64,000 nt of DNA from Ailurus styani (GCA_002007465.1 LNAC01000039.1:2946975-3010974), one strand, 5' to 3'; shown: positions 32,226 through 45,259, counted from the stretch's first letter. Numbers and translations are program-made. Notes: a model not told the origin generated them from the sequence alone.

Positions 32226-34340
32226 GGATTTCTGTTTCTGGATGGAGTTGCTAATGACTTGAGAAATAGTTCTTCTTATTACCCGCAAGAGAACATTTTC
32301 AACAAGAGGACACAGAAAAGCAGAAAGGAAGAGTCGGAATAATTCACCACCCAGATAACTTGGTCCAGAACAAGTGAACCATATCAACAAGATTTTAAGA
32401 AAACATGGACAAAATTCACTTCCCTGTTCAGAAGTGTCACAAAGGGAAGAACAACAAAAAATCACCCCCGCGAGGAACTCTGCCAACTCCGGGACTTGGA
32501 CCCAAGAGAACAATTTTAGGCCAGGGTGACATGGTTTCACAGGCACGTCAAGATCCTTTGTAACCGGGATTCCTCCGTGAGGGCTGACGGTCATGGTGGC
32601 TTGTAGACCTTGCCGACATTTTTAATAAAACTGTCAGCTTAAGCCATGCCTGGCTGCAGCATGTTATTAATACGAATTCTTAACTGTCAATTAGCTAACT
32701 GGCTAGTAAAAAGAACCTGGTTTATAAGATTGTTGCTAATGAATAAAATGCTTTGTTCTCCAGGGAAACATCTGCTGTGGATATGTAATTAGAAGAAGGC
32801 CCCCTTCTTCCCTCCCCATAGGAGGAACATGTGCAGCTGAATAAAGGAGCTTATTATACCTGTGAGGGGTCAAAGTCTGTGGGTCTGTGGCTTATGGTAT
32901 TATGACAGATTACAAAACCAGTCCATTATGCCAGTCAATCTGTTTCCAAGCACCTAGCAGGGAGCTGGCCAGGCCCTCGCTGCTCTGAGGCAAGGTTTTC
33001 ATCGGTTTTCCTCCTAAGGTCTTATGACAGGTCAGCTGTTGTTGACACCACCCGACAGCTCACGTGTCACAGGCTTTCTGTCTGACTTCTGCCTCTGTCC
33101 CTGCCAGGCTCTCCTCTGAGAGTGGGCCTGCGCCTCCGGCCACCACCAACTCCCAAGATGAGCTTAAGCGGATTTGAAACCCATGGGTTTGTGCTAACGG
33201 AAGAGAAAAGGAAGCAGAACACTTAAACCCCACTGTGTCCTTTGTTTCTGACACTCCTTCTCTCCTCTCCTCCCTCTCCTCTCTTCCGCCAGTTCCCCAG
33301 TTCCTCATCCCCGCGGCCCCTTCTCCTGTTGGCATATGCCTTCTTAGAAGCATGTTTAGAGAGGAGAGCGGCTTGTTAGAGACCCGTCTCCTCTCAAAGC
33401 CTGTGTTTGAAGTCTGTCATCACACATACCTACAAAACTAGTTCAGACTCAAGAGGTTGAAAGACAATTCAATATTTGCCGGATGCTCCAAGGGAGTTTT
33501 AAGGAAATTCAATTATATCTGCTCAGCAGAATAGCGATTACTCTTACAAGTTTTCCTTCTTCATGTTTGTATATTTTCAGCCGTACCCGGCCCGTGGCCC
33601 GATGGTACTGGAGTGGGGAGGGGAGAGGGAGTGACTGTCTTCATTCACACCAACTCCAACCTCCCTGCCTATTTCTGCACCTGTCCAAACAGCTCAGAGT
33701 TTACAAAGGGGAAACTCATTGGGAGATGTGACATGCAAATCATAATATTTATAAGACTTCATGAGCAGGAGTAAAATCACAACTTTGCCAAGTAAATTAT
33801 GAAAACCATATCCATGGGGGTTGGGAGGAGTGGGACTGCATCTCTGAGGTGGAGGAAGAGTTTGGCCTCACCGGGAAACCAGCACCCAGTACTGCCCATT
33901 CATTGTGGAAAGTCACACCCCTTGGAAGATACAGCTACTTTTCATCAGTGAATACTTCTGGGTGAACTGTTAAGGACCAAAAATACCTATGCTAAGGCAA
34001 GAGATGAGAAGAATCTGGACAGACCTACAGGATAAATGGTATCACCTGGAAAGGCTCGGCAGTTACCAAAGGGTAACTTTGGCTCAAAAGCTGAACTCAT
34101 TATAGGTCTTGTGTCAGTCACATCTGCAATGGATTATTTAGTGTCATTTTCCCCCCATGTCTTCTAGGTATCCTTAGAACTCCTACAACCTTCTTTAATG
34201 GTTCTATCAGTATGATGCACCATGGGACTGTACCCTTTTTGTAAGACAGACTGGGTCCATGAGATTATGACCTGGTATGTATTAAGATGTTCTTTGACAT
34301 GAGCAGAGAAGGGAAATTGGGAAGAGATCCAGGGTCATAG
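32226..34340. other. SINE-free intergenic stretch, no gene
   Basis: Over 2 kb holds no SINE and no coding signal. The part at 32590-32960 is AT-rich with several TAAT/ATTA and TTAATAC-like motifs and looks like a candidate conserved non-coding element. Confidence 0.4.
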
Positions 34341-34344
34341 CACA

Positions 34345-34570
34345 GGGAACCTGAGCTCTGGTATTAGAAACACCTGGATTTGATTCATGGCTTTCACTTA
34401 CTGGTTGTGTGACCTTGAACAAGATCGTGAATTTTCCTGAGTTTCAGTGTCATCATAGGTAAAAATGAGTATAATTATCATTGGAACTACCTTGGGAGAA
34501 AGACTGTAAAAAATGCCCAGGGCAAGATCTAGCATATAATATGAGCTCGGTAATGGGTAGGTTTAAGAAA
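34345..34570 (+). repeat. MIR
   Basis: ACTGGTTGTGTGACCTTGAA followed by CCTGAGTTTCAGTGTCATCA is the sense MIR core. Confidence 0.8.
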
Positions 34571-34633
34571 AAAATCATTACTGGTTTTGAAACACTGGAC
34601 ACTTTAGTGGAATCTAAAGGGTCGGGGGTGGGG

Positions 34634-34890
34634 GGGGCGCCCGGGTGGCTCAGTGGGTTAAGTCTCTGTCATCAGCTCAGGTCATGATCTCAGGGTCCTG
34701 GGATTGAGCCCGCATCAGGCTCCCTGCTCAGCAGGGAGCCTGCTTCCCCCTCTCCCTCTGCCTGCCTCTCTGCCTGCTTGTGATCTCTCTCTGTCAAATA
34801 AATAAATAAAATCTTTAAAAGAAAGGAAGGAAGGAAGGAAGGAAGGAAGGAAGGAAGGAAGGGAGGGAGGAAGGAAGAAAGGAAGGAAGG
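34634..34890 (+). repeat. CAN SINE with a (GGAA)n tail
   Basis: Head GGGGCGCCCGGGTGGCTCAG. The tail after 34818 has become a GGAA/GGGA microsatellite to 34890. A guanine run (34623-34637) adjoins the head. Confidence 0.94.
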
Positions 34891-35389
34891 GTTCTAGGCT
34901 TCACAAGGTGAAGGATTCAGGAAACATGTCAACATCTTATATCATTGAACAACACTGCTAAGACTGCTTCATGTGCTAATGAAAATCCTGTGGTCTAGGC
35001 AATTTACAAACAACAAAGCCCCTCATGTCTCTCCCCTGTTAGAGTACAAGATCTTTCAGGAAAGGGATGGAGGCTTCCTCATCTCTGTGACCCCAGAACC
35101 TATCATTAAAAGGTGCATCACAGCTCCCAATACTGCTTGGGCTTTTTCTGATTGAGGAATTTAAACTGATATGTGATAGGAAATAGTACAAAGGACCATC
35201 AGAGTACAGCGCAGGTTTAGACGAAGTTCCAATTAGAAGCATGCTTAGGCTGATGAGTCTCGTGTCTTACTTCCCACAGGGATGTTCTTGGAGGTTTCAA
35301 TGCTGGCAGGCAATTCTGAATCTGATTGACATTGTAATTGCACAGCCCATTGTTATTTGAACAATAATCCACAATCCTCCAGCTTGTTT

Positions 35390-35930
35390 CATTCATTAAT
35401 TCATATATTCAACAAATATTCATCAAATGTCTACAACATGCCAGGGGCTATCTGGGATGCTGGGGACGCTCAAGGTGAACAAGACAAGCAGATTCTTATG
35501 TAGCTTACCTTCTTGGGAGAGGGGAATGGCACAGACAACAAACAGTAAAAAATTAAGTCCATGATTTCAGATCATGGTAGTTGCTATGAGGGAAACAAAT
35601 AGGATGATGGGCTAGAGATGGACTGGATAGAGGTGGTGATGCCTTCAGGTTAAGTGCTTCAGAAAGGCTTCTCTTGGGATGAGGAGCCAGTCCTGAGAAG
35701 GGAGAGCATTCCAGATCAAGGGAACAGTTAAGGGCAGGGGCGGGGCCTCCAACCAGAGAAGAGCAGGTGGAATTCGAGGAGTAGAATGGAAAAATAGCTG
35801 GACTGGAGCATGGTAAATGAGAGGACAGTATTCAGCAAGGAGCCTAGGAGAAGCAGATGAGGTCAAGTCATGAGGGCCATGTAGGCTAAACAAAGCGAGA
35901 AGTTTAGGTTGACCACATGGTTCTCAGGAT
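35390..35930 (-). repeat. L2 3' half, antisense
   Basis: It begins with the reverse L2 3' end (ATATTCAACAAATATTCATC, CATGCCAGGGGCTATC, GGGGACGCTCAAGGTGAACA). It continues through GAGAGCATTCCAGATCAAGG to GTCATGAGGGCCATGTAGGC. Confidence 0.85.
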
Positions 35931-37570
35931 TCTATCGTAGAATGTTTGGTGGATACTTTCCATTTGTATACACACCCGCTTTCTGCAGGGTACTAAGAGG
36001 GCGATGTGGATCTCTACAAAGCCCAATATACTATGAGCAAATACTCTTAAGTCAGACTCTGTCAACCTCTTTGAGCCATAGGTCCTAAGTTCTCAAGTTA
36101 TACCTAAAGACTGAATTGGAAGCAGCCCTCCCTAGGAATATTTCTACTGAGTATAATCTATTTTGTATTTCATTTTTGTGTCAACTTTAATTTTTATAGC
36201 ATACCTTAACAAAGAGATACTTGAATGGGTACCTTTCAAACACCTGAGAATGTAGAAGAAGAAAAATAGTGAACCAAATCCATAAAAAGAAAGTAAAGAA
36301 ACAAGTATGGCATGCAAGAGAGTTCTAAGCCTCTTGAATTAATTCATCCAGGGCTGAGGGTGCCCCCTGCTCAATGGAGTGTGATGAGGACATTATCAGA
36401 GCCTTGTACTTAAGAAATACTGGGCAGCTAATTAGTTAACTGGAGAAACAAGTCAGAAATCTAATGATAAATTTATATTAAAAGTATTTTTCTATTCTAG
36501 TTTAATTGGGATTTCTCTCCTATTCTTTTACATGGGCATAGCTCTTTAACTCAGAAAATTAATATTTTTGAAAGCACAAATACATATATGATATTGCTAT
36601 TGGTTTTTTCCAAGTAAAAGAAAGTGCCTTTTTTTTTCTGCAAGCACTGGAGTCTTCTTTCCCCCTTGTTATTCTCTGAGAGAGGCAAGGCTGCATTACA
36701 CAGGAGGAAGAATTTAGGGCCATGGGTCAAAGACCTGCTTTCCAACTGCTGTGGACAAACCATTTCAACTCTATGAGCCTCAGTTTTCCCCCCAAGGGAT
36801 ATTAAACCAGATACTGGGGTATCTCCTGATCTTCTATCTCTAAGAGTCTGTGATTTTAGAAAGCAAGGAGGTGTTTTTGAGAAAGGGTGAAGGAAATATA
36901 TATTAAAAGATGAGAAAAGCAAGAAGAGACAGACTGTAAGAAAAACTAAGTTTCGAAAAATAAGAATCTGGGTATGTACTGTAGTCAACCAGCTCCTAGT
37001 TAAACATCAGTAATGCTAAATTAATTTCCTGGGCTTTTCTCTTTTCTCTTATGCATCTGCTGGTATAAGTGCATATAGGCACTACAGTATATTGGAGAAA
37101 GGCAGGAGCTGGATGAACAGGGATGATCATTAACATAATTAGCCCACAAGCCATCCAGATATGAAGGTACCTTCCCCCCTCACATGACAACTTGACCCTG
37201 AAGTCTAAAAGTTTCAAAGGAATCTTTACTCTGTGTGAGCTGCTCCCAATAATCTTAATTCAGAAGTATACCAGCTATTTAATTTATCCAGAATTATCTC
37301 TTAAACACTTAGTGATATGCTTCATCAAGGATTTCAACACGATGACAAAGCACGGAAGATACTCTGATAGGTAAAGCTTAGAAAAATTTCTTGGTTCTAA
37401 ATCAAGTCTTATATTTTTCTGTCTAAACTGATTAGGATTCATTTCAGGTCAAGTTACTATTCAAAATATATCTCTGGGCTTTTCTTAAGTATCCAAAGAG
37501 CAGACCTAGAGAAAAAATATTCTTGTTGAGCATACTAAATAGAAATCACAATCTCATCTCCAGTGGCCGA
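35931..37570. other. Intergenic DNA with one MIR piece
   Basis: A sense MIR-like piece lies at about 36710-36840 (CTATGAGCCTCAGTTTTCC). I see nothing else beyond AT-rich unique-looking sequence. Confidence 0.45.
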
Positions 37571-37960
37571 GAAGATTGTGTCACTTAGATTAACTCATCT
37601 CTGCAACAAACCAAGCCCTGAACTCTTGTGGGTGGAGGCAGGTGGGTAAACAGCAATTATAGCACTTGGCAATGGGGGGTGGTACAAGGTACTGAGGGAA
37701 TGCATTGGAGGACATTGCATGAGGGTGGCTTGGGCCAGGATGGTGGCAGTGGAAAGGGAGAGAAGTAGATAGACTTGAGATATATTTTGGAGGGAAAACT
37801 GACAAGAAAAGGTAATGCACTCCATAAGAAATCTAGAAGAAAGGCTGTGCTTCTAGTTTGAGTAAGTGTGAGGGCATTGGCACCTGTTTACTGAGATGGA
37901 AGATCGGGAATTCAGTACTGGACATGTCACCTGATAAGCTGTAACTCCTAAATTGAACTA
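37571..37960 (-). repeat. L2 ORF2 region, antisense
   Basis: GGATGGTGGCAGTGGAAAGG, GATATATTTTGGAGG, TTTACTGAGATGGAAGA and TACTGGACATGTCACC are reverse L2 ORF2 landmarks in order. Confidence 0.65.
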
Positions 37961-38105
37961 TAACTCCTCCAAGGGATATGGGCATTTTAAAAAAGAAAAC
38001 TCTCAAGAATCAAAAAGGGTGAAGCCAGCTAGAGAGGTAGATTGGTGGGCAGTTGGGCTGTCATTTTTGTTTTCTGGGTTTGTTGTTGTTGTTGCATTTG
38101 TTTTT

Positions 38106-38320
38106 TTGTTGTTGTTGTTGTTTTTGTTTTTAAAGATTTTTTATTTATTTATTTGACACAGAGAGAGAGAGATCACAAGTAGGCAGGCAGGCAGAGAGAG
38201 GAGGAAGCAGGCTCCCTGCTGAGCAGGGAGCCCAATTCAGGCCTCGATTCCAGGACCCTGAGATCATGACCTGAGCCGAAGGCAGAGGCTTTAACCCACT
38301 GAGCCACCCAGGCACCCACT
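38106..38320 (-). repeat. CAN SINE with a (TTG)n tail
   Basis: Minus-strand copy, head GGGTGCCTGGGTGGCTCAG. The tail continues into TTG repeats on the left. The target GCATTTGTTTTT is repeated at 38094-38105 and 38321-38332. Confidence 0.94.
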
Positions 38321-38332
38321 GCATTTGTTTTT

Positions 38333-38605
38333 AAATGAAATATTACTGGCACATATATAACATTTTAGTTTTTCAGATATGCAACCTAATGATTCAATAT
38401 TTGTATTATTGTGAAACTTACCACAATAAATCTAGTTCACATCTGTCACCACATGTAGTTACAAAATTATTTTTCTTGTGATGACAACTTTGAAGATCTA
38501 CTCTCCTCACCTTCCAAACATACAATGCCATATTATTAATTATAATCACCATGCTGTACATTATATCCCAGGATTTATTTATGGGCTGTCATTTTTGAGT
38601 CAAGA
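38333..38605 (-). repeat. L1 3' UTR, antisense
   Basis: CCTAATGATTCAATATTTGT, ACATCTGTCACCACATGTAG, TTACAAAATTATTTTTCTTG and CCATGCTGTACATTATATCC are the reverse of a known L1 3' UTR. Confidence 0.8.
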
Positions 38606-39230
38606 ATTACCTACTCTGCCTATGGATAATGCTAGTTGGGGCATAATGACCACATTTTTGGAGATGAGGATCTGCGAGAAAGGGTTCTTAAAAATATATT
38701 TCTTTTGGTTCTGGTGCCAGGAACATGAGCTTTGGCAGAGAATTTCCTCTGAGTTGCTCCTGAGTACATCTTGACCCAAAAGGCTGTGTCACCCACAATG
38801 ACTTACGAGAAAGTGACCATCACTCCTTTCCCAAAGTGCCGCCTCAACTCCAAACCCATCCACCTTGAGGCAGGGAACTCCTCAAGTTTCCAAACAGCTG
38901 CCAGTCTCTGACTCTGGAAAAGGAACTCAATTCATCTCAAAACCAGGGATAAGAAAGAGAAGCAGGGATTGGTAGAATTTCATATTCACAAAGGAGAACA
39001 AGGAAGAGAAAGAGACTATACTGTCTGTCTGAAGCCAGGCTTTCTGATCCGATTCTCAAAACCTCGCTCTCCTCTAGTTATCCAAGCCCAGTGGTTCCAA
39101 AATCATCCTGAGAAGCACCTTGCAAAAAAATCACCATCTTCAGTTCAAAAGAATTTGGACATAAAAAAGTTCTTTATAATTTTTTTTCTGCACATATGAA
39201 TACCTGCCATTCACTTAGCATTTAAAATTT
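38606..39230. other. Intergenic DNA, no gene seen
   Basis: Only a short MER5-like piece near 39080-39150 is suspected in this stretch. Confidence 0.35.
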
Positions 39231-39233
39231 TGA

Positions 39234-39365
39234 GTGGGGCTCCTGGCTGTCCCAGCTGGCGGACCATGCAACTCTTGATCTTGGGGCCATGAGTTTGAGC
39301 CCCACGTCAAGCATAGAGATTACTTAAACAAAGAAATAAAATGACTCAAAACTTAAAAAAAAAAA
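39234..39365 (+). repeat. CAN SINE, short old copy
   Basis: GGGGCTCCTGGCTGTCCCAG, TGCAACTCTTGATCTTGGGG and GAGCCCCACGTCAAGC are present, with an A-rich tail but no pyrimidine-rich block. Confidence 0.75.
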
Positions 39366-40526
39366 AGTGAATGTTTTGAGTTATACCACCAGCTCTGAAG
39401 AAGCTTTTTATTGGTCTCCGCTTGTTTTGCTGAAGTTAGAATATGCAGGCACCAAGTAAACTTGGTTATGGTTATATTATCGATAAGATCAGTTAATCTA
39501 GAGGGAAATCATCATGCTTTTATAGTCAGCTTTGCTTTTCATATCAACTTTAAACGTCAAAGAAACAACCGTCTTATTAAAAAGGATATACAATTTTAAA
39601 TCTTAAATAAAATGCAATTGCCTATTTTCAGTTAAGTTCCAGTCTCCATTATCTTTAAGTTAGTAATTCTTGATTTTCTCACCTGGGACCTGCCTAGTTC
39701 CTGGCCTGGGAGCTAGACCACCTCACTGGCATTGTCGTTAGATCAGAAACTCTGTGAGGTCAGGCCCATATCCCTCTGGGTCGCTGCTGGAGCCCCAGTC
39801 CCTGGTGCATTGCCTGACTCTCTTAGGGAACCAGAAATATCTCTTCAGTGAGTGAATGTGTGGACAGAATCCAGCACCAGGCCTTTAGGATAAACTGAAT
39901 CCTGTTGGATTATTTCTGAAGTGCTGGAAGGAGATAGAATTTAAGATGTAAATGTAAATCAAAGCAGAACAAAGGGAGCCAACACCAGAGAAGTATCAAG
40001 AGTACTTTGTTTTTATTTTCCCCAGAGGGATTTTTATGAGGTCAAAAAAAAGAGACAAAAGGAAAGTTTGAGCCAGGGAGATCAGGAATTTCTCAGAAAC
40101 TCAGGTTGTGAACAGGGCAAAGAACAAAGCAGGAATCCCAGATGTCCTTCTTGTTGGTGCTGGTCAGTCATGTGGCATATGGGCAGGTCCCCCAGCTTAA
40201 AGATTAGACTTGGTCCCCAAAGAAACTTTCTTGAAACCAGACTCTTCGTGGGATGAACTTAAACCCCGGCTGGCTTAAACATTTCAAAATAATTTGATAA
40301 CAATAATCTTTATAGGAAATTATACTGTAGTTAGAGGCACCTTAGCTCAAGGCCACATTCCCCAAAATATAGTTTAACATTTTTCTAAATAACGTACATG
40401 GGGGATTAATAAGGTTTTGTGGAAGGGGGAAGAAAGGGTGAGCAAAACAATATTAAGCAGATTTCTTTCTTGTTGCAATTTTCAGAGCCTTTAATGTGTT
40501 AATATACATTAGGAATCTCCAAAAGA

Positions 40527-40586
<60 letters not shown>

Positions 40587-41550
40587 CATCACTTAAGACT
40601 AGAATTCTGCAGAGCGCTTTTTGGAAAATACTGACTTAGTGAGTAATCCCACCTTCCTCTTAAACACTCTTCTGTTAGAAGAAATTCCCCACCAATGTCA
40701 ACACTTTCCAGATATCTTCATTTACTTTTTGTGTGGCATGGCAAAAGCCCAAATGAAAGCTTAAAGACCTGAAATGTGTATTTTTCAGTAAGAAAGAAAT
40801 ATGTTTTCCTCCTAAGTTTTGGTGTTCTGCCTATTGCAGCCAGAATTGATATTACTCCTTTTTTATACGTAAATTAGCCCTTTAGGGACCATCACAAACA
40901 GAAAAATGTGACAAAACTGTTTTGGGAAAGGACACAAAGTTAGAAACAGAATTTACAAAAATATAACTTTAAAAAATGCTTTTAAAATAAAACTTAACCA
41001 CAAAAAACTGAGCTATAATGTGGTTTCATCATACATTTGAAAAGTAGAATTACTGGTTATCTTCATAATTCCTAAAGGTACCATTTTATAATTTGCCTGA
41101 AGATTTGATTTTATGTCCTCGTGGCCCCAAAGGTGGTAATAAGTGCTTATAAAAGCCTTGACTGGAGCGTGCCGGCTGCTGACTTTTTTCCAGACATTTT
41201 CTCATGAAAACTAGATCGCACCCCAGGTGGGCAGTGTCACTCAATCACTTGTGCTTCCTGGAGGCTTTTATGATCAGAATTTACCTTTTCCTTCTCTTCG
41301 CAATGCCAGTTTTTTCTTAGCCAATGACTAGAAAATATGCTCTGAAAGAAAACTAAAAATTGTAGGATTTTTCCTTCTTAAAAAGTCAAAAGACAGTAGA
41401 TTATCAATGTATTTATTCTTCATTTCACCCCAAATGTTTTCTCACAAGTTTTCTGCACCTCTCTTGCTTCCTTTTAACAGAAAACTTGTGAATAACATGA
41501 GATAAACACAACTAAGAATGGACGGGCCTTTTAAGAAGTGTTTATCTACT
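39366..41550. other. Intergenic DNA with a (GT)n microsatellite
   Basis: A perfect TG/GT dinucleotide tract lies at 40528-40584 (about 28 units). Otherwise SINE-free and without recognisable genes. Confidence 0.6.
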
Positions 41551-41789
41551 GGGGTGCCTGGGTAGCACAGTGGGTTAAGTGTCCAACTCTTGGCTTTCGG
41601 CTCAGGGCCCTAATCTTAGGGTTGTGAGATTGAGCCCTGCATCCAGCTCTATGCTTCACACAGAGTCTCCTTGAGAGCCTCTCTCCTTCTCCCTCTGCCT
41701 CTTCCTGCCCCTGCCCCCCCTCTAGCAAGCACTCACTCACTCTCTCTCAACTAAAGAGATAAATCAATCTTAAGAAGAAGAAGAAGAAG
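41551..41789 (+). repeat. CAN SINE with a short (AAG)n tail
   Basis: Head GGGGTGCCTGGGTAGCACAG. The tail ends in AAG units at 41774-41789. Confidence 0.9.
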
Positions 41790-41916
41790 TGTCCAATACC
41801 ACAGTTTGAAACAAACTTTTGGTTCCTATTGATAAAATATTCATGGATTTTTCAAAAAATAAATGACCACACTAGGCCCAAATAAGAAATAGATATTAAT
41901 CATTGAAATAGCTTCT

Positions 41917-42096
41917 TTTTTTTAAGATTTTATTTATTTATTTGACACAGAGAGAGAGAGATTAGGCAGAGAGGGAGAGGAGGAAGCAGGCTCCCTGCCG
42001 AGCAGAGAACCCGATGCGGGCCTCGATTCCAGGACCCTGAGATCATGACCTGAGCCGAAAGCAGAGGCTTTAACCCACTGAGTCACCCAGGCGCCC
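41917..42096 (-). repeat. CAN SINE
   Basis: Minus-strand copy, head GGGCGCCTGGGTGACTCAG. Target repeats TGAAATAGCTTCTT (41904-41917) and TGAAACAGCTTCTT (42097-42110) differ at one base. Confidence 0.95.
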
Positions 42097-42110
42097 TGAA
42101 ACAGCTTCTT

Positions 42111-42775
42111 ATTGACCACCATCTACTTCTACACTCTGACAGGTGCTTCTCCCTATCAGGTGAAGGAATTCAGCAATGAAGGCTGAGATTGTCCTAAAGG
42201 CTAGCTGGAGCGGCCGCATCGAGGAAGAGAGGACACTGGGCCTGCAAGCTGAACTTGCCCACACCGTTCAGCAGATTGCCTTCTGCAGGCCTATCCTTGC
42301 GAAACAGCATAAGAAAGTGAGGGGTACTGAGCTCTGAGAGCTGCCCTTGATCCTGTGGGACTTGTCCCTAGAATTGCCCAAAGACACCATTTTTTATAAA
42401 AGTCTGAATGATGGCTGGGTCACAGAGGTGTTGTAGCTCAGGTCTGGAGTGTGCTGGTTATAATTACTCTGCTTGCCTTCAAGATTCATTCTCTATCTCT
42501 CCCTGCCCCGCTCTGTGACCAAGAAGAGAGGGTGGGAGAAGAGAGTGATCAGGTCTTACTGTCTGCCCTCCCTGCTTAGGAGCTCTGTCTCTGTTGGCAA
42601 CAGCGAAGTTCTACACTTATGTCTCCCCTCAGGTGGCCCATCTCTCATGCTCTAGCTCTGATCAGGCTCCAATACCATTTTCCTCCCCTTGGCCCTTTCC
42701 GCCCTAGGGGAAATAATGGCTTCCTTGGAGTGTCAGACTCAAAATCCCTTGTTCATTTCATTAACCCTGCCTGCG
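42111..42775. other. Intergenic DNA, no gene seen
   Basis: Unique-looking sequence. A GCGGCCGC octamer lies near 42211, without a CpG island around it. Confidence 0.35.
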
Positions 42776-42791
42776 CTCTCGAGGTAGCCCC

Positions 42792-42988
42792 CCCCTTTTT
42801 TAAGATTTTATTTATTTATTTGACACAGAGAGAGAGATCACAAACAGGCTGAGAGGCAGGCAGAGAGGTGGGGGGGAAGCAGGCTCCCCGCCGAGCAGAG
42901 AGCCCAATGCGGGCCTCCATCCCAGGACCCCGAGATCATGACCTGAGCTGAAGGCAGAAGCTTAACCCACTGAGCCACGCAGGTGAGC
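42792..42988 (-). repeat. CAN SINE
   Basis: Minus-strand copy, head GGCTCACCTGCGTGGCTCAG. Perfect 14-base target duplication CTCGAGGTAGCCCC lies at 42778-42791 and 42989-43002. Confidence 0.95.
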
Positions 42989-43149
42989 CTCGAGGTAGCC
43001 CCTTTGTTCCAGTCTCTTCATCAAACTATCTGGGGGTGAATTCTGTTTCCTGTGGGGAGCTTCACTGATAAACCAATTGCCACTCATTTGCAAGATGAAG
43101 CTGTTAAAAAAGATCTTGAGTTAATAAAACATATTTTCTTCACAGCTTC

Positions 43150-43360
43150 AGAGTATTGCTTAGGAATATGAGTTCTGAAGTCAGGCAGATCCGTTCTTAT
43201 TGTGTGATTCTACATATGCTTCATCTTTCTAAATGTCAGTTTTCATATGCAGAAAATGGAGCTAAAACGGTAGTTGACATATCAGATTGTCGTTAGATTG
43301 ACATAATGTTTGTAAAATACTTAGCACAGTGCTTAAAACATCGAAGACTATCAATAGGTT
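43150..43360 (+). repeat. MIR
   Basis: ATGAGTTCTGAAGTCAGGCA, ATGCAGAAAATGGAGC and ACTTAGCACAGTGCTTAAAA follow the sense MIR order. Confidence 0.75.
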
Positions 43361-43916
43361 GGGGCTCTCCTTTTTATTTATCTTTACGTATATTTCAGGT
43401 AGATTAAGGACCAATAGCAGAGAAAGAAAAGAGGTCAAAGCCTACTGCTCTTGGTTACTTTTAGGAAGTAACATTGCTCCTACCAAGTCCCCCAAAACAG
43501 ATACCTAGCTTTTCACTTTTTTCACACCAGGCTACCACACATTCACCCCATCCTGGGGGAGCAATATAACACATTATCTTGTCCCTTAGTGCAAAACAGA
43601 ATTCCTCTTTTCATCTGTTCACCTGAAATATACTGAATCAGCTGGTGTCGGTTTAACTGTGAATGATCCCAAACTCAAAATAATAGTAATCTAAGCAAGA
43701 TGAAAGTTTATTCTTCCTTCACATAAAGTCTAAGTGGGCAGTCCCAAGTTGGTAGGGGACTCTGTGGTGTCAAGGACTCAGGCTTAATGCTCTGCTGTGC
43801 ATGTCCCTTGTCCTTTCTTTCAAGATGGAGCTCCAGTCATTATAGCTGTATTCCAAGTAGCAGGATGGAGGGAAAGGGGAAAGATAAAGGACTTTGTGAA
43901 ATAATAGTGTGTATAT

Positions 43917-43918
<2 letters not shown>

Positions 43919-43960
<42 letters not shown>
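43919..43960 (+). repeat. (GT)n microsatellite
   Basis: A perfect GT tract of about 21 units, preceded by GTGTATATAC. Confidence 0.97.
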
Positions 43961-43962
<2 letters not shown>

Positions 43963-44039
43963 CTTCTTCCCAGTTCCTGGCATGGAGCTCCTAGAACTCT
44001 TCTAATTTCCTAAGTGATAAGAGCACTAGGAGAATCTTT

Positions 44040-44715
44040 TGCTCTAATATTTGGACTTTGACCCTTGTCCTGGATAACACAGCTCCCAAATTGCTTGGAA
44101 TTTCCTGGTGTGTCTTTTGTTCTAATGAAGCAACTCTTGGTGGTCTCCTGAATAACTTCAGGATGGGAGCTGGTCACCAGAAAGATCAAGCCATAATTAG
44201 AAGCTTGGAATTTTTAATCCCACCCCCTCTTCTCTGGCAAGTTTGGGAAGGAGCTAGAGATTGAGTTAATAATCGCTCATACCTGCGTGATGAAGCCTTC
44301 ATAAAAATTCCCACAGTATAGGGGATTCAGAGTTTCTGGGTTGGTAAACACATCCACATGTGGGGAGGGTGTTGTACCCCAACTATACGGGGATAGAAGC
44401 TCCTGCACTTAGGACCCTTCTGGACCTCTCCCATGTATCTCTTTATCTGACTGTTCATCTGTATTCTTTATCATATTCTTAATTACAAAATAAACTGATA
44501 AATATGTGTTTCCCTGAGTGAAGTCATTCTAGCAAATTATCAAACCCAAAAAGAGGGTTGGGACAACCCCAATTATAGTCAGTCAGTCTGAAGTATAGTG
44601 GACAGCACCGGACTTGTGAATGGCATCTGAAGAGAGAGGTTGGGGGCAGTTTTGTGGAACAAAGCCCTTAACCGTTGGGATCTGACACTAACTCCAGGTA
44701 GTGCGAAATCAAAAA
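44040..44715 (+). mobile_element. Old LTR-like element, family not named
   Basis: The block has a layout I associate with old mammalian LTRs: GATGAAGCCTTCATAAAAATT (a TATA-like stretch), GGGTTGGTAAACACATCC, ATAGAAGCTCCTGCACTTAG, an AATAAACTGATAA polyadenylation-type motif near 44489, then ATTATCAAACCC and TGGCATCTGAAGAGAG. I found no clean target duplication, so the ends are approximate. No coding sequence of a retrovirus adjoins it. Confidence 0.5.
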
Positions 44716-45259
44716 AAGACCAGAAAGCCGTATTGTGTCTTATTTTGCCTCACCTCAAACTCCACTCGGATCACGATTTCCAAATCTGAGCAATCAGTAG
44801 ACTTTGACTATTGAGATTTCCTGCCAAGAAGATTTTTGAGTAATGTGCAAATAAGATCAGAATTGCAGTACAAGAGTATTAACCTGGTAAGGTGTTGAGT
44901 GGTCAGGAAAGAGAGAGAAGGGAGTTGACACCAGTGAGCAGATACTGCAGGGCTAATGACAACTGAGGTATACAATGGGAATGGGAAGCAGGTGACAGGT
45001 AGAGATCTATTCCAAAGGACTTAGGAGTAGATTGTTTTCAGGGGACACAGTGGGAAGGGGTATAAAGTAGGAATCTACCAATTCGTCTTTCCAGATAATT
45101 GTCTTTCAATTTTGTCTCTGTAGATACTTGTTCCTCTGCCACTCCATCGGATTTTGGGAAGGCTGCCAAGTTGCGGGACTCTGTCTTTGGAACAGAGGAA
45201 CAGAGACATGAGGTTGTGGTCAGAGCCACCAAGTGTAGACCCTAAGGTCCAGACAATCA

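Noticed and set aside
32112..32594. 160-codon minus-strand frame
   Set aside because: One of the longest frames in the intergenic interval, but it has no family resemblance, contains L2-derived sequence at its 3' end and lacks gene context.
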